From positions 359,672 through 423,496 of the forward strand of contig NW_003142306.1 of assembly GCF_000003605.2 (NCBI RefSeq): a DNA stretch of 63,825 nucleotides, in the 5' to 3' direction. The stretch's first letter is position 1; each line of letters opens with the position of its first letter. The notes under the pieces were generated by a model that searched no databases, was not told the origin of the DNA, and worked only from the letters and a program-made list of their open reading frames with translations. The position numbers and the translations under genes are program-made. Shown here one piece after another: positions 22,001 through 37,000 of the stretch. Source of the stretch: Saccoglossus kowalevskii. Taxonomy: Eukaryota; Hemichordata; Enteropneusta; Harrimaniidae.

Positions 22001-25000
22001 ACAAAAATCGAAAGATTTTGAATTGACGTCGCTGCGACGCTATGACTTTTGTTTGTCCTGTTTATATGTTGCATTTTACGCATAACACGGAATCTCGCGG
22101 AGAACGAAAAATAGTCCATTGTGCAATATGGACCACGTAAGAGCATATACGAGTTTGTAGTCACGTTTACCTCTCGTAGCTTTCTCACAAATCACACCAA
22201 CTCCCTCTCCGAGCCCATCATTGGTACAAGGTATTCTTTCCCAGTTATGTTTCTCATCCATCATGATACAAATAACATTGCCTCCTGAGCAGCTTTGACA
22301 ATTGTCCTCATCAGTATTAATATCTTCTGGCATCGTCTCGATTACAATGAATCGCGGACGTAATTTCTCTGAAGTCCACACGTATTCTATGTTGAACACT
22401 GTGAAGTCTTTAAGCTGTTGTGTTGTCATTATTGCAATGCCCCCGCCATTTTCTTCGCAAATTGTACGACTATTTTTCAGCGATACCGTGTCTGGTGACA
22501 TATAAAGACGGTAACATAACTCGCCAAATAAATACCAATATTCTTCACACTCTGTTGTAAGAAAGACAGAACAGGTTGGTGCATTTCCATTACCCATACT
22601 ACATCGCTACCATATTGAGTTAGAAAGTTTGCTTATAAATATAATAGTAAATGTTAGCAGTTTGCAGTGCTAGCATACATCGCTGTGCTGTTTGACTGGC
22701 TGATTGGGTTCAGTTGCCATTGGAATTTATAAATATTTATAATAATAAAAGGGAAAGTTTCAATGATTAAGAATGTATTGACAGAAATAGTACAGCTAAG
22801 CATATCAAAGTATATGAACAATTTTAAAACAACATTTTGCCATATGACTTATTTGTCGGTCGTCGATTATCTATTCATAATTCATAATCTTCATGTTATC
22901 AACATATAGCATTCCTGACGTCACAATCACGCGCGATTCATCACCTATTTTATTCTGGGAACGGTGAATATTCAACAAATGATTATGAAAAGGTCACGTG
23001 AACTAAATGTGATCTTGAGTAATGTTGAACTGATTTTGAAACAATAAGCTTACCTTTGTTAACCAGAGATAAAGTTGTGGTCTCATGTGTGACGTCATAA
23101 TCTGTAAACAATCATGACGTAAGCGCAGAATCGCGATTAGTGTGATCATGGAGGTAAAAAAAATCATTGTTAGATGTCGAACTTATATGTGTGCTACAGA
23201 AACAGCGTTTTCATATAGTATCAAACAACAATACTACACACATGTTCCCGTCTTATAAACTTATAAACTACATACCTTCCTGTATATTCGCTTCGGTTTT
23301 ACATATATATTGAGATAGCTTATCTGAAGCACAAGGTACATCTTGCCAGTGACTTGTTGAATAGTAATTGGATAAATCTATCATGGCACAGTTTTCATAA
23401 CTACCACCCGATGGCTGTTGTGTACCGTACTCGTTCAGGCCCCTGAGAAGAGGTATATCGATGAAGAAACGCTAATTTCCATGTTTATTTAAGACATTAC
23501 GATTAATATAATGGATATATATCGTGGACATGTTGGAAATAAAAGACAAACAAACTAGACGTATGAGAAGAAGGGGAGGAATATACGGACATTTTCTTGA
23601 TGTAGAAAATAACTTGCGTAGAATGGTGTTGTGTTGGTGCTTTCTCACTTGTTATTTGAGAGACTAAATAGCTGCACTATGCGACGATATTGGAAGAAAG
23701 AGTATAATTATGTAAACCATGGCGTATAAGAAGAAAGGAGAAAGGACTATGCAAACATTTTCCAGTTATACTAACTACTTGCGTAAATTGGTCATGTGAT
23801 TGTGCCTTTTCACAAAATCAAACAAATCACTGTCCCTTTAGTAATTTCGGTTTTTAAAGACCGGTGGTCGTCGCGCTATGTGACACAAATGTCGCACATG
23901 TGCGGCACGGCGACCACCGCCCTTTGGTTACAAACTCATCCCGTTTCGCGTTGTTCTATTTAAATCGCAACGTCGCGCAACGCTTACAATGTATCATACA
24001 CGCGTTGTACATAGGTCGCATGAGACCCACATCGAACACCGCGCATTGCGACGACTGTGTCTATATTGAAAAGTGTTAGTGTCAAAATCAAATCAAACAC
24101 TGTTTTGCAATATATGTATGTAAGTATAGTGGCAATACATTGTAAACACAGCGGCACTTACCAGTCAGCATAACTAAGTGGACTGCCATCACTCCATCTG
24201 TATGTTCCTTCTCGTTCACGATCTGTCAATCCTATAGTGTAGAATAGTATAACAAATATTTTTGTCATATATGTGATGTAGTGGGATGGCGCTAATACAT
24301 CAAGAGGTCACGGACATTATTCTATAGAGAGAGTGTGCTCAAACCCTACGTATAAATGCGCTAGTTTCAGCAGTATAATGCGTTGTTACAGTTGTAGAAA
24401 TGTTATTGTAATTATATGTCCCGGATATACCTGAAATTTCAATAGAAACAAACCATATACAACTTGCTGAGGCTGACGATCGTTCATTGATGTCTCTGTC
24501 GTGTTTGTACGTAAAAATGTTTCATTCATTTGACGTGATTATTATGTCTCGTATAATAACAAGTTGTGAACAAATCAGTCTATGTCTCGTATAATAACAA
24601 GTTGTGGACAAATCAGTCTGGCATACCTATGTATATCTGCGGCAGTTCACTCAGCCATTTTGTAGTTAACATTGTATGTATAAATATCATTTCTTTCCTG
24701 TCCCCAATGCTAATAAGATGGCTGCCTTTATTTCGTTGATCACAGCGATGCTCGGCCTGGTTCCAGGTTAACGGTTTATCCTCTTGGATGAATACATAGC
24801 ATTTGTCATTGTAATAGCTCCAATCATTGTCTGGGCAGTCACCTGACAAAGTAATTACATTATATGTGAAAAATACACATGTACGTGAAGACATGCAGGT
24901 GACACAATAGATGACCATATATGGTAGATCACAAAATCTCACCTATGCGTATTTCACCACCTCCCTGATTTCCACTCGACTGGTATTCTAGAAACTCAAA

Positions 25001-28000
25001 CTGCAAAAGGAACATTGTCTTATCAAATTCTTCCCACTCGGTGAAGAAACGGATGAACATTTTATTTTTGCTCGATAAAATTATATCGGGAGGTGGGTCG
25101 ATGTTGCAGAACTGTCCAATCACTTCACCGGTTGAATCTCCGTCCAGAAATTCCAGCATATCAGTTTGGCAGCCAACTCCGTTATCACGAGGTTCAACCT
25201 GGAATTGTTCGGCCGGGATAGTAATCTTGACGTAGTTACCCCTTGGACCAATCAAATACCAAGACGTCGGAAGTTGTTCGATATAATTGGTGAATGCAAT
25301 CATCCCACATTGTTCAGACTCGCAGGAAATGACGTCAGTACATTCTGTTAAGACGTGATCGCAACCAGGACAATCTGCACAAAGAGGTACGTTCACAATC
25401 ATTATTTACACCGACACATATTATATAGCATAATTTAATAATTAAACAACATTTTCAAATATGTATCATGTTACTAACCAACAATTTCATAATCCAAATC
25501 AAAACGATAAGGTCCTAAATCTTCTTCCTCCTCTTCATCTTCGTCATTATTAGGTCCATGATTGTTATTCTCATCCTTATTGACGGGCGCCCTCACACTT
25601 TTGAGTCTGATTACAACAACTGGTTCTGATATGATTATTGTTAAAGCTTGTTCGGTACAGAATTCACCAGCCATCTCTCTGTAATCACTATGGTAACCGG
25701 AGTAGATGCTCACCGTGTCTATGCACTTGCCTTCTGTTTTTGCTAAGTGAAAATTCCTGAATTTCAAAGAAATGAACTTTCCTACTTCTCCAAGTATCGT
25801 CCACTGACAACGGCTGTATGAGAGGTATTCCCCAGATGTTATTGTTCCTCGCATTCCGGTAACGTAACCCGGTCCGCCACATCCCGACGTGCTCACGCCA
25901 ACTGAATCATCTGTAATAGAACGCCAAACGGGACAAATAACGAAGTTTACTCAAAGTCACATGGTCGAAAACTTGAATATTTGAATGTTTTCTCACAACA
26001 ATTCATAACAAATATTGTGTGATATCCACGAATAAAAACATTTCCGATGTTTAGTGTATAACTGACCTAGATAGACAAACAATGGTTGCACTGAGCATGC
26101 GCATGTTAGTTCTATGTCTGCCATGCATCATAGTCAAAAAACTATTTTCAATAGCCCCCTTTCTCGTCGTCTACAAAATTAACACTATCTCACGCGTGGT
26201 ATCCTAGCAACTGGAAAGATCAGAACTCGTACGTCGAGATCGAAATCGCTTAAAAATTTAGCTGACAAAGCTGACATGCTGTGAGTATGAAATGCCAATA
26301 AAAAATGGTAAAATATATAACAACAATTGGAAGTTAATGGATTTCTTTGAGCTTTTTACATCACTGGTGCAATTTATGTGGATCAATTTGGATTGAATCT
26401 GTAAGGTGAATTACCTGTCAATTGATAAAGCGCCTGGAAACCGTAATCACCATGCTGGAGGTCTTCGTCGAACATACCAGGGACAAACACAATATACAGA
26501 TTGGATGACGTAGACACAACTTCTAATTCGTAGTCGAGCATCCCACAATACTGACCAATCATGTTTGAGTCAGTGTTACCATCATATACGGTCACGTGAT
26601 CAACACACACTGTGCTCGATACACATCGTAGTTTGAGTTTGGTGAACAGTAATCTAAATAAGATGAAACATTTATTATTGAGCGCTGAAGTTTATTTTTT
26701 AGTCCACACCTACAAAATATTTGCATTTATAGATTGCTCTTTTCCATATAAAATTTCATTTTTTTTAAAACTAGAAGCAATGTCACACTTCGTTTGTTTG
26801 GCCCAAAATTAAAGCAGGAGGGCCGTCACTTGCGCACGCGCGAGAATTGAGTCCCAATCGACAATAACAACGCAAGTTAAGAACGCAAAGGCTCGTGAAT
26901 AGACGCTTGTTTGTAAACAATTACACGCTATGGCCATCTGACGCATGCGCAGGTGACGACTCCCCAGCTTTAAGAATGAATTCAGTGAAAATGACAAGAA
27001 ATGTGAACAAATTTACCCAAATTTAAACAAGGGGAAACATTGGCACTAAAAAGGTCAGGTTAGTTGGGTTGAATAAAACGTTCATTTTAAACTGACAAAC
27101 GGACAAATACTGATTGAATATTTTTGTATGAGCACAATTATGATTCGCAAAATTGATTAGAATAATATGTGGTCGGTTTGAACGCTTTTTGACAAAAGTA
27201 GACAGTGTGCTATAAGTTGATAGTTTATGTTATCTGACAATCTCGTCACAAAATGACTGTTACTATGATTTGAGTTATTGAAGTTACCTCAGTTGACTTC
27301 CTTCAAGCCCTTGTATTAACCAACTACAAGATGTATTCGTAAAGTATATTGACGATTCTATTATACCGAAAGGGGCGGTCAACGTTCGACGACCTTCACA
27401 CGAACTCCTCTGATAACCTAATAAGACAAAACATCATACAATAAATAATGTATTCCTGACAGTCACACAAAGGTCACGCATCAGACGTCATTGATGCACT
27501 GTCACATATTATTACACAACAGATTGACAAGTTCGATAATCTCTAGATTCTAAGTATAATAGTTATCTCTAAGAACGTATTACACGTCTGTTTATAATTG
27601 ACTATAAAAAGTCCCAGATTGTTTTTATTCTGATTCACAAAATAAGAGGTATTTGATATTAGAAAATATTTGTAAAAACAACTTTTCTTGCTTAATGAAG
27701 CATATATGTACTATAATCCAGCTTCGATTTCAAACTTCTCAAAAAAATCTCAGTTTTTATCCTGTTTTTTGAAGGTGTTGTTGCTAAGAAAACAAGTCTG
27801 GTTACCCTTTACTTATTTGAATTGATACAACTTGTAAGCTATCAGAGAATTAAAGCACGTTCGTTCAGAGTATTGCTTCCGAAAACAAAATAAGTATGGA
27901 CAATTTTTAAATATTATTTTTTCGGACCACTGAATTTATTTTGTTGCTTACTTGTGTTTAACTATAATTTTCCGAATATTTTCAGACATTCCATGTAATT

Positions 28001-31000
28001 AATGACTGTGAACTGATAACAAGAATCTCTTTGTCTGTTCAAAGTGTTTTTACGATTACGCGTTTGTAATGGTTAGCTCACTTGGAATATACTATCTAGA
28101 AACAGATATTCTACTGTATCGTAGGAAAGTCAGTTTAGTTGACACGTGAGAACACATGTCATTCTACATAGATATAGTGTCGTTATCAAGTATATTCGTT
28201 CACTTAAAATATTCAACTATTGCGCAAATCAGTTTTGAGTGCAGACCAACGCTACTCACGTAAATAGCACAACGACGCATAGTTCTCTTCACATGATTTG
28301 ATTGAAAGTAGAGGTTCACCAGAAAAGGATAAAATTGAACATATTGTGACGTCATTCGTCGTATCACCAATCCAGAACTCGTTTATGTCAGTCTGATTAG
28401 CAATCCAATCACCCTATTAAAAAAGAATCATAATCCTTTAGTATGTGGCATATTCGAGATATCATTTATTATTATTGTTCAGTTTTCCGTTTTGCAATCA
28501 CATAAAATTTAACACTTCAATGACCACACAAACTATAACTTGTGAGAACGTATAAAGAAATTACAAACACACTTACAATATCATTAACAGTTCGAGGATC
28601 GAACAGGTCGCTGCCACGATGAGAACATTCGTCTTTGGCATCGTGCCAGTTTTTCCTGACCTCCAATATAAACACGCATGCTTTGTTCATATTCGTTAAG
28701 TTTGGATATGCAAAGGAGGTAGACATTCTCAGACATATACCTGATATTTGGGGAAAACGATAAAAATAAATTGGAATTAGAATTCTTATGGTTCAAAACA
28801 ACATTTTGCAATATTATATTCAACAATCATTATTATTTAAAACTTACTTTCACACACATGTTTATTCGTCCCACTGATGAAATAGCCGTTTGGACATGCA
28901 CAATGATAGCCATAGTTGTCTTTGACACATATGTGCGAGCATTCGTGCTCAGCAAGGCAAGGGTCTGAAAGCGAGTAAATGTATATTATTATATTATAAA
29001 TAATTATTAAGCTCCCTGTCACACGCAACGTAATATTACCGTAATTCGTATAGTACAGGAGTGATGGTTCAAATACCAAAATGGCAACAGTAACAGAAAG
29101 ACTTCCCTGGCGGCGATGATAAAATACGATCACGGAGCCAACAGATGAGGTTTCAACTGGTACTGGTATTATTATACTCTGCAAACATCAAGTACAATAA
29201 CGCGGTAAAACTCCACTACTCCAATAACTAATTACTTAAACTCCAATACAATTCAACGAGATCTCCGATCTGAACTCAGTGCTGAACAACTCCCCTATAT
29301 ATACCCCCACTGTCTATAAATAGATCAGCATACATAATGAGTCTGGAACTTACTACAAATTTCTAAAATGTTCCATTACCTTCTATTGCCTCCTACAGTG
29401 TTCTATTACCTATTCAACCATTTTCTAAAAAATATAGAATATTCCACCCAGACACAGTACGGTTCTAGAACATTCTCAGTGACACGGAAGTGGTAAATAA
29501 GTCGTATGCGACACTCCCTTTCTGAAGAGAATGTTTGCTTCAATGCAAACTTTATTCAATATTTTTTTGTTCATAACGCATTATTATTATATGTATGTAT
29601 TATTACATACATAAATGCGACATACTTTATCTGTCAGTTAGTTTTTGTTTTTCTGTCATGAATTTGTTAACTAGTTGTCAGTCGCCTGGTTTGTGTTTTC
29701 AATTCACCATTATCAATTAGGATATCGATTAATTATGATGCGATTACTGCTATTTTCGTGGTAGTTAATACAAGTATGTCATACAGTGGAGCAATCCAAT
29801 TTCCTTGCTTCACTGCATACTAAAAATTATAACCCCAATTTAAAATATGCAAGTCGAATATTGTAAAAAAAAAAAACATGTTTTCCCACATATTTTCCAT
29901 GTTTTTTGCCGATCAATGTTTGCCAAATATTCACCTACATAACTATATGTGTTGATAGAATAATGACATTCCTCCAACCACGAACTTCGGCATACATCTT
30001 CAAGGATTATGTTACCTGTTGCAGGGTGGTGGTAATTCTCTACTACGTACAACGTAAAACCAACATCAACAACGGTTGCATCTGTGTACATATGTATGGT
30101 AGCCTTACTGGACTCGATTATCAACAATTCTTTCCTCAGACTGTCGCCACAATAACGACCGACACCTTGTCCTTCTACAACTATATCAATGTAATCATGC
30201 ACGCAGTTTTGTGTATGTACACTATCTGAAAGATATACATAAACAGGGGTTAAAGCGCGGTGGTCGTCGCGCAGCGCGTGTTAGAATTTCATGTAAATAA
30301 ACAATGTATTTTACACGCGTTGTATACGTCGCTGTGAGTCCCATATCGAACGGGACGCGGCGCGACGACTGCCGCCCTTTAAACCAGCGCATACATTGGA
30401 GGCTTTAGGTATTATATCCCGATCGAATTTGTTAGCACAATCCCCGGTGTACACGAATTACAAATTGTATTTACACAAAACAAATATGCACAGAACACAA
30501 ATGTGGTTCAGTACATAATCAACTCAGTGAGAAAGTAATACATACATAATAGAGTGATTAAGATTTGTACGTGTACGGGAACGCGTACGCGTAACTTCAT
30601 CGATCTCAGTTTGTGTGTTCTCGCAACTCTAGGAGTTCGAGCGCTGACGTTCTTTACGTGTAGGTGAGTGTTTTGCCGTTCTTGTAAAACTTGTATCATT
30701 TTGCTTATTTTAGGTCAAATGTAAATAAAGCAAACAAAATTATCGAGTGATTCTGGATTTCTTGGAAAAGTAGCCGAAATGCCGTGACATTGTCTAATTG
30801 GTGGTGTGAATTGCCAAGCCAGTTTATAAAGTAGTGTTCGTGAATATTACTGACCGCGAAAGAAGCCCATGCGAAGAGTCTTGTTTATATATAGGGTATA
30901 TAAAAATAAATAACTTCACAACAACGTTGATTATTTTAACGACATTGTTCACTTGCATATGCGTCATCACAATGTTTTCGCTAAATGACCCGACTTGCTG

Positions 31001-34000
31001 AAAAGCTATATTGACGAAAATTACGACTAGGTAGTTCCACCACTATTACAAAACAAATCTGACACTCAAAGGTACACATGTGACTTGTAGCGACGTTAAA
31101 TACGTACCTGGCTCCAGACTGAATTCTTCAAAGTAGAAACTCAATTCACCAGTGACATTTAGTTCAATTTCCCACGTGCAGTTCATGTAATTTGCATACT
31201 GACCAGAATTCTGCGGAACTTTCAAAACAGCAGTCATGTTCTCACTGTCGACGAAGATATCACTGCAAGCTAAGAAATGCAGCATAGTTAGGCAGTGTAA
31301 AAGCTAAATCATACCCCAAGTGCTGTGACAATCTAATCAAACTGGAGTCTGTAATAATTATTATGTTTTGTTTGGATTAAATTGTCACAATTTTCTATTA
31401 CCTACTGGCCTGATTGATTTTGTATTCTACTGATAGTCATACGCGGAATACACTACAGCGCCGACTTAAAATCTTCTTCTCGGTTATCATTCGAAACGAA
31501 GAACATTTTCAACCTATCAATGTAAGAAATAAAAGTCTTATTTCGAATCATCGAAAGGACAGACAGTTTCCAGATAAGCATCTCCAGTAGCCATGTCGTT
31601 TTCACCTGACAAAAAATTACCGAAATGTCGCTACAAAATTCGTCAGGACTTCGTTATTTTCACCTTTGAAAATTAAATTCATGACAATGTTCGTTACGTT
31701 AAATCTGCCGACTGATTTTTACAGTGTCCATGTCCTAAATCCTGTGATTCAGACGAATTCTGGCAGTGACAGACGACAAAAAGTTACTACAGACGATCGG
31801 TAGATCTTGCGCCGGAGCTCTGCTTCCAGACGACACTGTAAACTCGAATTTAATCTTCCGTCTCTTGTTGACACGGACACCTTACTCGAAAAAACGATGT
31901 ATACGATGTTGACTGTGTATTTAACACTGACACGCTTGCTAAGTAAGGACTGCAGGAAGAAAGACACAAACTTCAAGAAGTGCCGGAGCATCTTTTTATT
32001 CAGCGCATGCGTACTAGTACAATATGCTAATAAGCAATATGCAAATATTAGACGAAATAGTGGATGGATAAATGGGTGTCTGTGTGTGAGGTGGATGGAA
32101 AGGTGGGTTGATGAATGATTGGATGTGTGGGCATGTGGATGGATGAATAGACGAATGGATGGACGGACGAACGTACGAACGAGTAATGATGATGAATGAA
32201 CTGATGGGTGGTTTTGTGTATCGATGGGTGAGTAATTGTAGACCGTTTAGCATAATAGTACTTACATTGCATTACTTTTGCGACTTCCTGGTGCACAGCT
32301 TGGAAATGATTTTCAAGAAAGCCTCCGGAAACTATCTTGAATGAGATAAACATTTCAGGACCGGACGACTGGTAACCAAGTTGCGTGACGTCAGAAATAT
32401 CACATATCTTCGTCAGTGTCTTCTTCTCACCACCAGATACGTCTTCCACGAGGATGAAATTGTGACAACTATCGGTGTTGTCTAGCTTTACCTTTGTTAA
32501 GTGAAGCAAGACGACATAAAGATCGATATCAGCACGAGACAGCCGTAGGTGCCATGTACACATCATAGGGTCGTTTATAACAGCCAATGCGGTTGATGGA
32601 GACTGGAGATACTGGCCAGATACACTCACGGTCAAATCACATCCACAACCTGTTGGTAATAATGACCGATTCATCTAAAAACACTATTGTGTAAATGTTA
32701 TAGCCCAACTAAAACACACGATCGGAATACCACGTCGTCTTCTATATGGGACATACACGACGCGTGCTGCCTGACGATTTGAAAAAAATATGTTTTTATC
32801 AATAAATAAGTTCGCAAAATAGATGCAGTTTGAATCCCGTTTGATACTGTATGCTTGATACCCAAGAGAGGTCCAAGTATACCGAGCAGCAGGCGAGTCG
32901 AAATAGAAAATGGAGGTCGCTTACCACATTCTTCTATCACAGCACGGAATCCTGGGTAATGACCCGAGGAATCTGATACAAAGTTGACATGGATTCTATC
33001 ACTTGGCGCCATTAACGTCTTCGCCCCGAACCCACAGTATCTGACAAGTTCTGTCAAGCTTTCTGCAAAACATATTATACAGGTAATTAATTTTTCTTTT
33101 CAAATGTGTCGCCAAATAATTCATGATGTCTGCAACTGAATGTAAAATGATGAGGTCAATTACCTTCATGTACAGTAAAAACACTGACGTAATCCAAACA
33201 CAGCTCGTCATTGTCTGGTGGCTGTAGGTCAAAGGTCACAAAGTTCAACATGACGTAAGCTCCCTGCGAAACCGCTATGTCCCAGGAACATGTGACATCA
33301 CCAATATAGTGCTCCGGGTAGTTTATACTTTCAAAATAACGACCACAAGATGGATCTTGGAGATTACGTAACCCACCGCACCCAGAAAAACTGTCCAAAT
33401 CACAACCTAGCATAATAATTATAGCAAAACAAATTTAATTAGAAGTTCATGGTAGTGTTTCTACTTTCTTTTGCCTCGGCAAATATTAATTGTTTCCCGT
33501 GCTATGTGATGATGTTATTGAATTATTCAAGCTACAATGTGCCTGTATATCTGGTTAAATCTGGTATATATTTTAAAGTATACATAAGACACACTAATAT
33601 TGCATTTCATGAATACTTACTCTCGGTAAATGTAGCCCGGATGGCAAATACCGCGTTTGATGTGGTCACGTGGGCAGAACGTAGGTCAAAACTCGCGTTA
33701 TTTGCATAATCACCGTCAATTCGGTAAAGAAAGTTATCTGTCATGCACTGGTGGTGATATGTATGAGCAATGGACGATTGACCTTTGATTTCAAATCCTT
33801 CGGAGTAGAAGTGAATTAAACAGGGTTAGTAAACATCACAGACTCCGCCCAACTAACAGATGGGTTAATCTCATGCGTATAACCAACTATTCACAGCGAT
33901 AATGACACTGTCGTAATGGCGCGCCCCTTACCTCAAATACTACATAGAATATCCATTTCCCACAAATAATTAATTCTACATCAGTTATATGGAACTGTTG

Positions 34001-37000
34001 TACTCACCGATAAAGTCGTTTTTTTGAAATTCTATTTGTTTTCTCCGTTCTATCGGGACGACCTGTTGGGCGTTGTGCATTAGCAGAGTTACCGCTATAT
34101 CATTCATCCCAATTTCGGTAAAGATCCAGGGGTCGGAGGTCATTCTATAAATACCCACTGACAACTGACTCCCAAGATTCAAGTTTGTCGTGAAGGTTTC
34201 CCAGCCAGTCACAGTGCCGCTGCAGGGCATGCGCAAACTGGTATCAATGTACAGCGCATGATCATGGAAGCAGAGTTCTTCTCGATAGGATGGCTGCAAC
34301 AAGTGTCCGAACGAATCTGGGCATTTGGCATCGATACCTGATAAAAATGAATATATCGATTTTGTTGAGGATGATTCGAACAATTCAAATTAACTAAATT
34401 CTTCAAAATTTAGGTTAATTTTCTTTTAAAATTATGTGATACATATCATTTAAGATAAAAGCCCATATTTGAGGAAATTTATCGTATGACAATGTTCATT
34501 GAGTTATATGTTATAATATATCCATGATTACAATAAATTGCAAAGTAGACAGTCCTAGGTAACATCATTTATGGGTAGGCTTCTACCTTTGACTGTCAAA
34601 TATCATTTGCCCCTTTTGTGACATTAGTATTATAAAGAATTTTTAAGGATGTGCAACTTCAATATTTAAAGCGGGAGGGTCGTCACCTACGCACGCTTGG
34701 GAATTGAGTCCCAAGCGACGATAACAGACGCGTGTTTGTAAACAATGAAACGCTATGGCCATCTGACGCATGCGCAGGTGACGACTCCTCCGCTTTAAGT
34801 ACAAATACAAATAATTACAATATCTAATATAAATGGGTTACTACTTGATATAATAGGACGACTTATCTAACTAATCAATGTACTTACTTATTTCGTCATA
34901 GCTTAAATGAAAACCAGCTTTACGTACAGAGTCGTCGCTGAGAAAATTGATTATTATCATATTGCCATCTGAGATTATGTCCTTGAAGAAAACATATAGC
35001 AGCGAATGTGTAATTAGTTAGCATATCGAGTCACATACACACAGTTCTTATGCGTATTATTATACAACTGTCACCGTAACGCCATAAGTTACAGCGTGCC
35101 GTAATTTTGCGGTATTTTACGGGGAATTTTCATCCTACCATATTAGAAAATGCGAATTCCAAATATTGAATGATTACGCGCGTAAGCGTCCTCTAATAAT
35201 AAATACAAACATGGCTGCCACTAAGGTTTGACCGGATTCCAAACAAAGAAGTTCGCTGATTCTGTTCTAAACTTTTTAAGTTTCGGCATACCCATGATGT
35301 ATTCTTAGAAGGAAAAGATGCACAATAGTAAGGTTAATACGAGGATACCTCAAATTTTGCACTCAGACAGTACGCCGCCACATCAACCTCCGCTGCGCGA
35401 CGGTCGATACTCCCGCTGTACTGTCTTCGTGCATACTTTGAGGTATCCTCGTAATAACCTCATAATATTTGAATCAGAAAACGTGCCTTGTACTTGTAAA
35501 CAATTCCTCGCATTATATGTGCTTGAACTACCACAGATTAGGCCGTAGTGCTTATCATCGCTGCTCACACTTTTGTATGTTTTGCGCCTTCTTTTGTTCA
35601 CCGGTAAAAAGTGCACCACATGCGGTAGAAGTGTTTGTTTTCCGAGGATATTTTATTGATTCAATGCTTGTATTCGAAAGTAGTATTTAATAAATGTAAC
35701 ACATTGAAAATATATGTTTTCTTGTTGTAGTATTTAGTAATTATTTTTACATAATTTAAAAACAAAAAAATAAAACTACGTCAATGAACCTTTTTTCGAT
35801 TTTCCTTAGGACGAGTTTTCTATTTTGGTTTAAAGTGCATTTTATTTCAATCTTTTGCTCACTGAATACTAAGGCATCGTCAGTTCCTGAATAAGCGTAG
35901 TATTGGGTACAGTCATAACAATAATATTACTAACATAGCAATATCATGCTGATCACGATTGCTTATAATCGAATGTCTCAAATGTAACGAGAAAAAATTA
36001 AAAGTTTCAAACAAATCCAAATTCGACGTGATTTACATTTCATGTCGATGGACTACAAATTAAACCACGCGTATTCACAACAATTTGATACCAAATTCGC
36101 GAAAAACATGGTACACATTAGTTAAATCACGGTCATTTGGTGGTTACGGTACATAAACGTCACGCCTTTGAGCCCATTGCTCGCCGTAACCATCACGAGT
36201 TCATGCTTTACCCATTACATGCTTCAGACACATTCCCCAGATGCTGATCATTGACATTTACGATTTTTTTGCTACACTGTTATTCATAACTGATGATTAA
36301 TTGAAGAAGACCTGTATCTAGTATCAAATGCGTGCATAATTACCTTATGAGGTGGCTCGTTTCCACACCAATGTAGCAATTTATTTTGTTCTGTATCGGA
36401 TATTACGTCATAAATATTCAACTCGTCATATCGACAATTGTTTTCATCATTGGGCATACATTTATTGACACCCTCGATATCAAAACGAGGAAATGTCAAT
36501 CGTATCCGAGAACCTGTCACGTGTCAATATAAAAAAATGTTTATATATTAACCCAGCAAAATACATAATTTATTCAGAAAGTTAAAAGTTGTGCAATATA
36601 ATTTGACTAAACACTTGCTTGCACCCACCTTGACTGACGGAAATCACCCATATACAGTTCATATTATTGGGATAATCATCTTCATCGCTTAAAGGGAATT
36701 TGATGACTCCACTTGATGATGTGTAGTTCCCATAGCAACCAAATGGGTCAATGTCTTCTTCGATGTTGCCTGACCGGCATAGATCTTCTCCACTGCTGGT
36801 TATCACGTCCAGATTAAATGATGCAGTTGATAGGCTGAAAGTTGATGGCGTCACTGTGGCTGTTGGTACAAATATTTTTTGAATAAGATGCTAGATTTCT
36901 ATTTTCTATTCCGATCCGGCTTATGTTTAATATAAGGACTGTTTTGTCATATAGCGGCAATGTACGAGACCCATTCGTCACAGTTGGATGAAATAATAAT

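Noticed and set aside
22552-22597. Extension of lectin exon 23 to an upstream ATG (MGNGNAPTC)
   Set aside because: The segment is the pyrimidine tract and acceptor of the exon. The lectin fold begins after the CAG and phase 1 entry fits exon 22.
32014-32253. His/Pro/Ser-rich minus-strand frame below exon 9
   Set aside because: It is a translation of the GGAT-type simple repeat beyond a clear GTAAGT donor.
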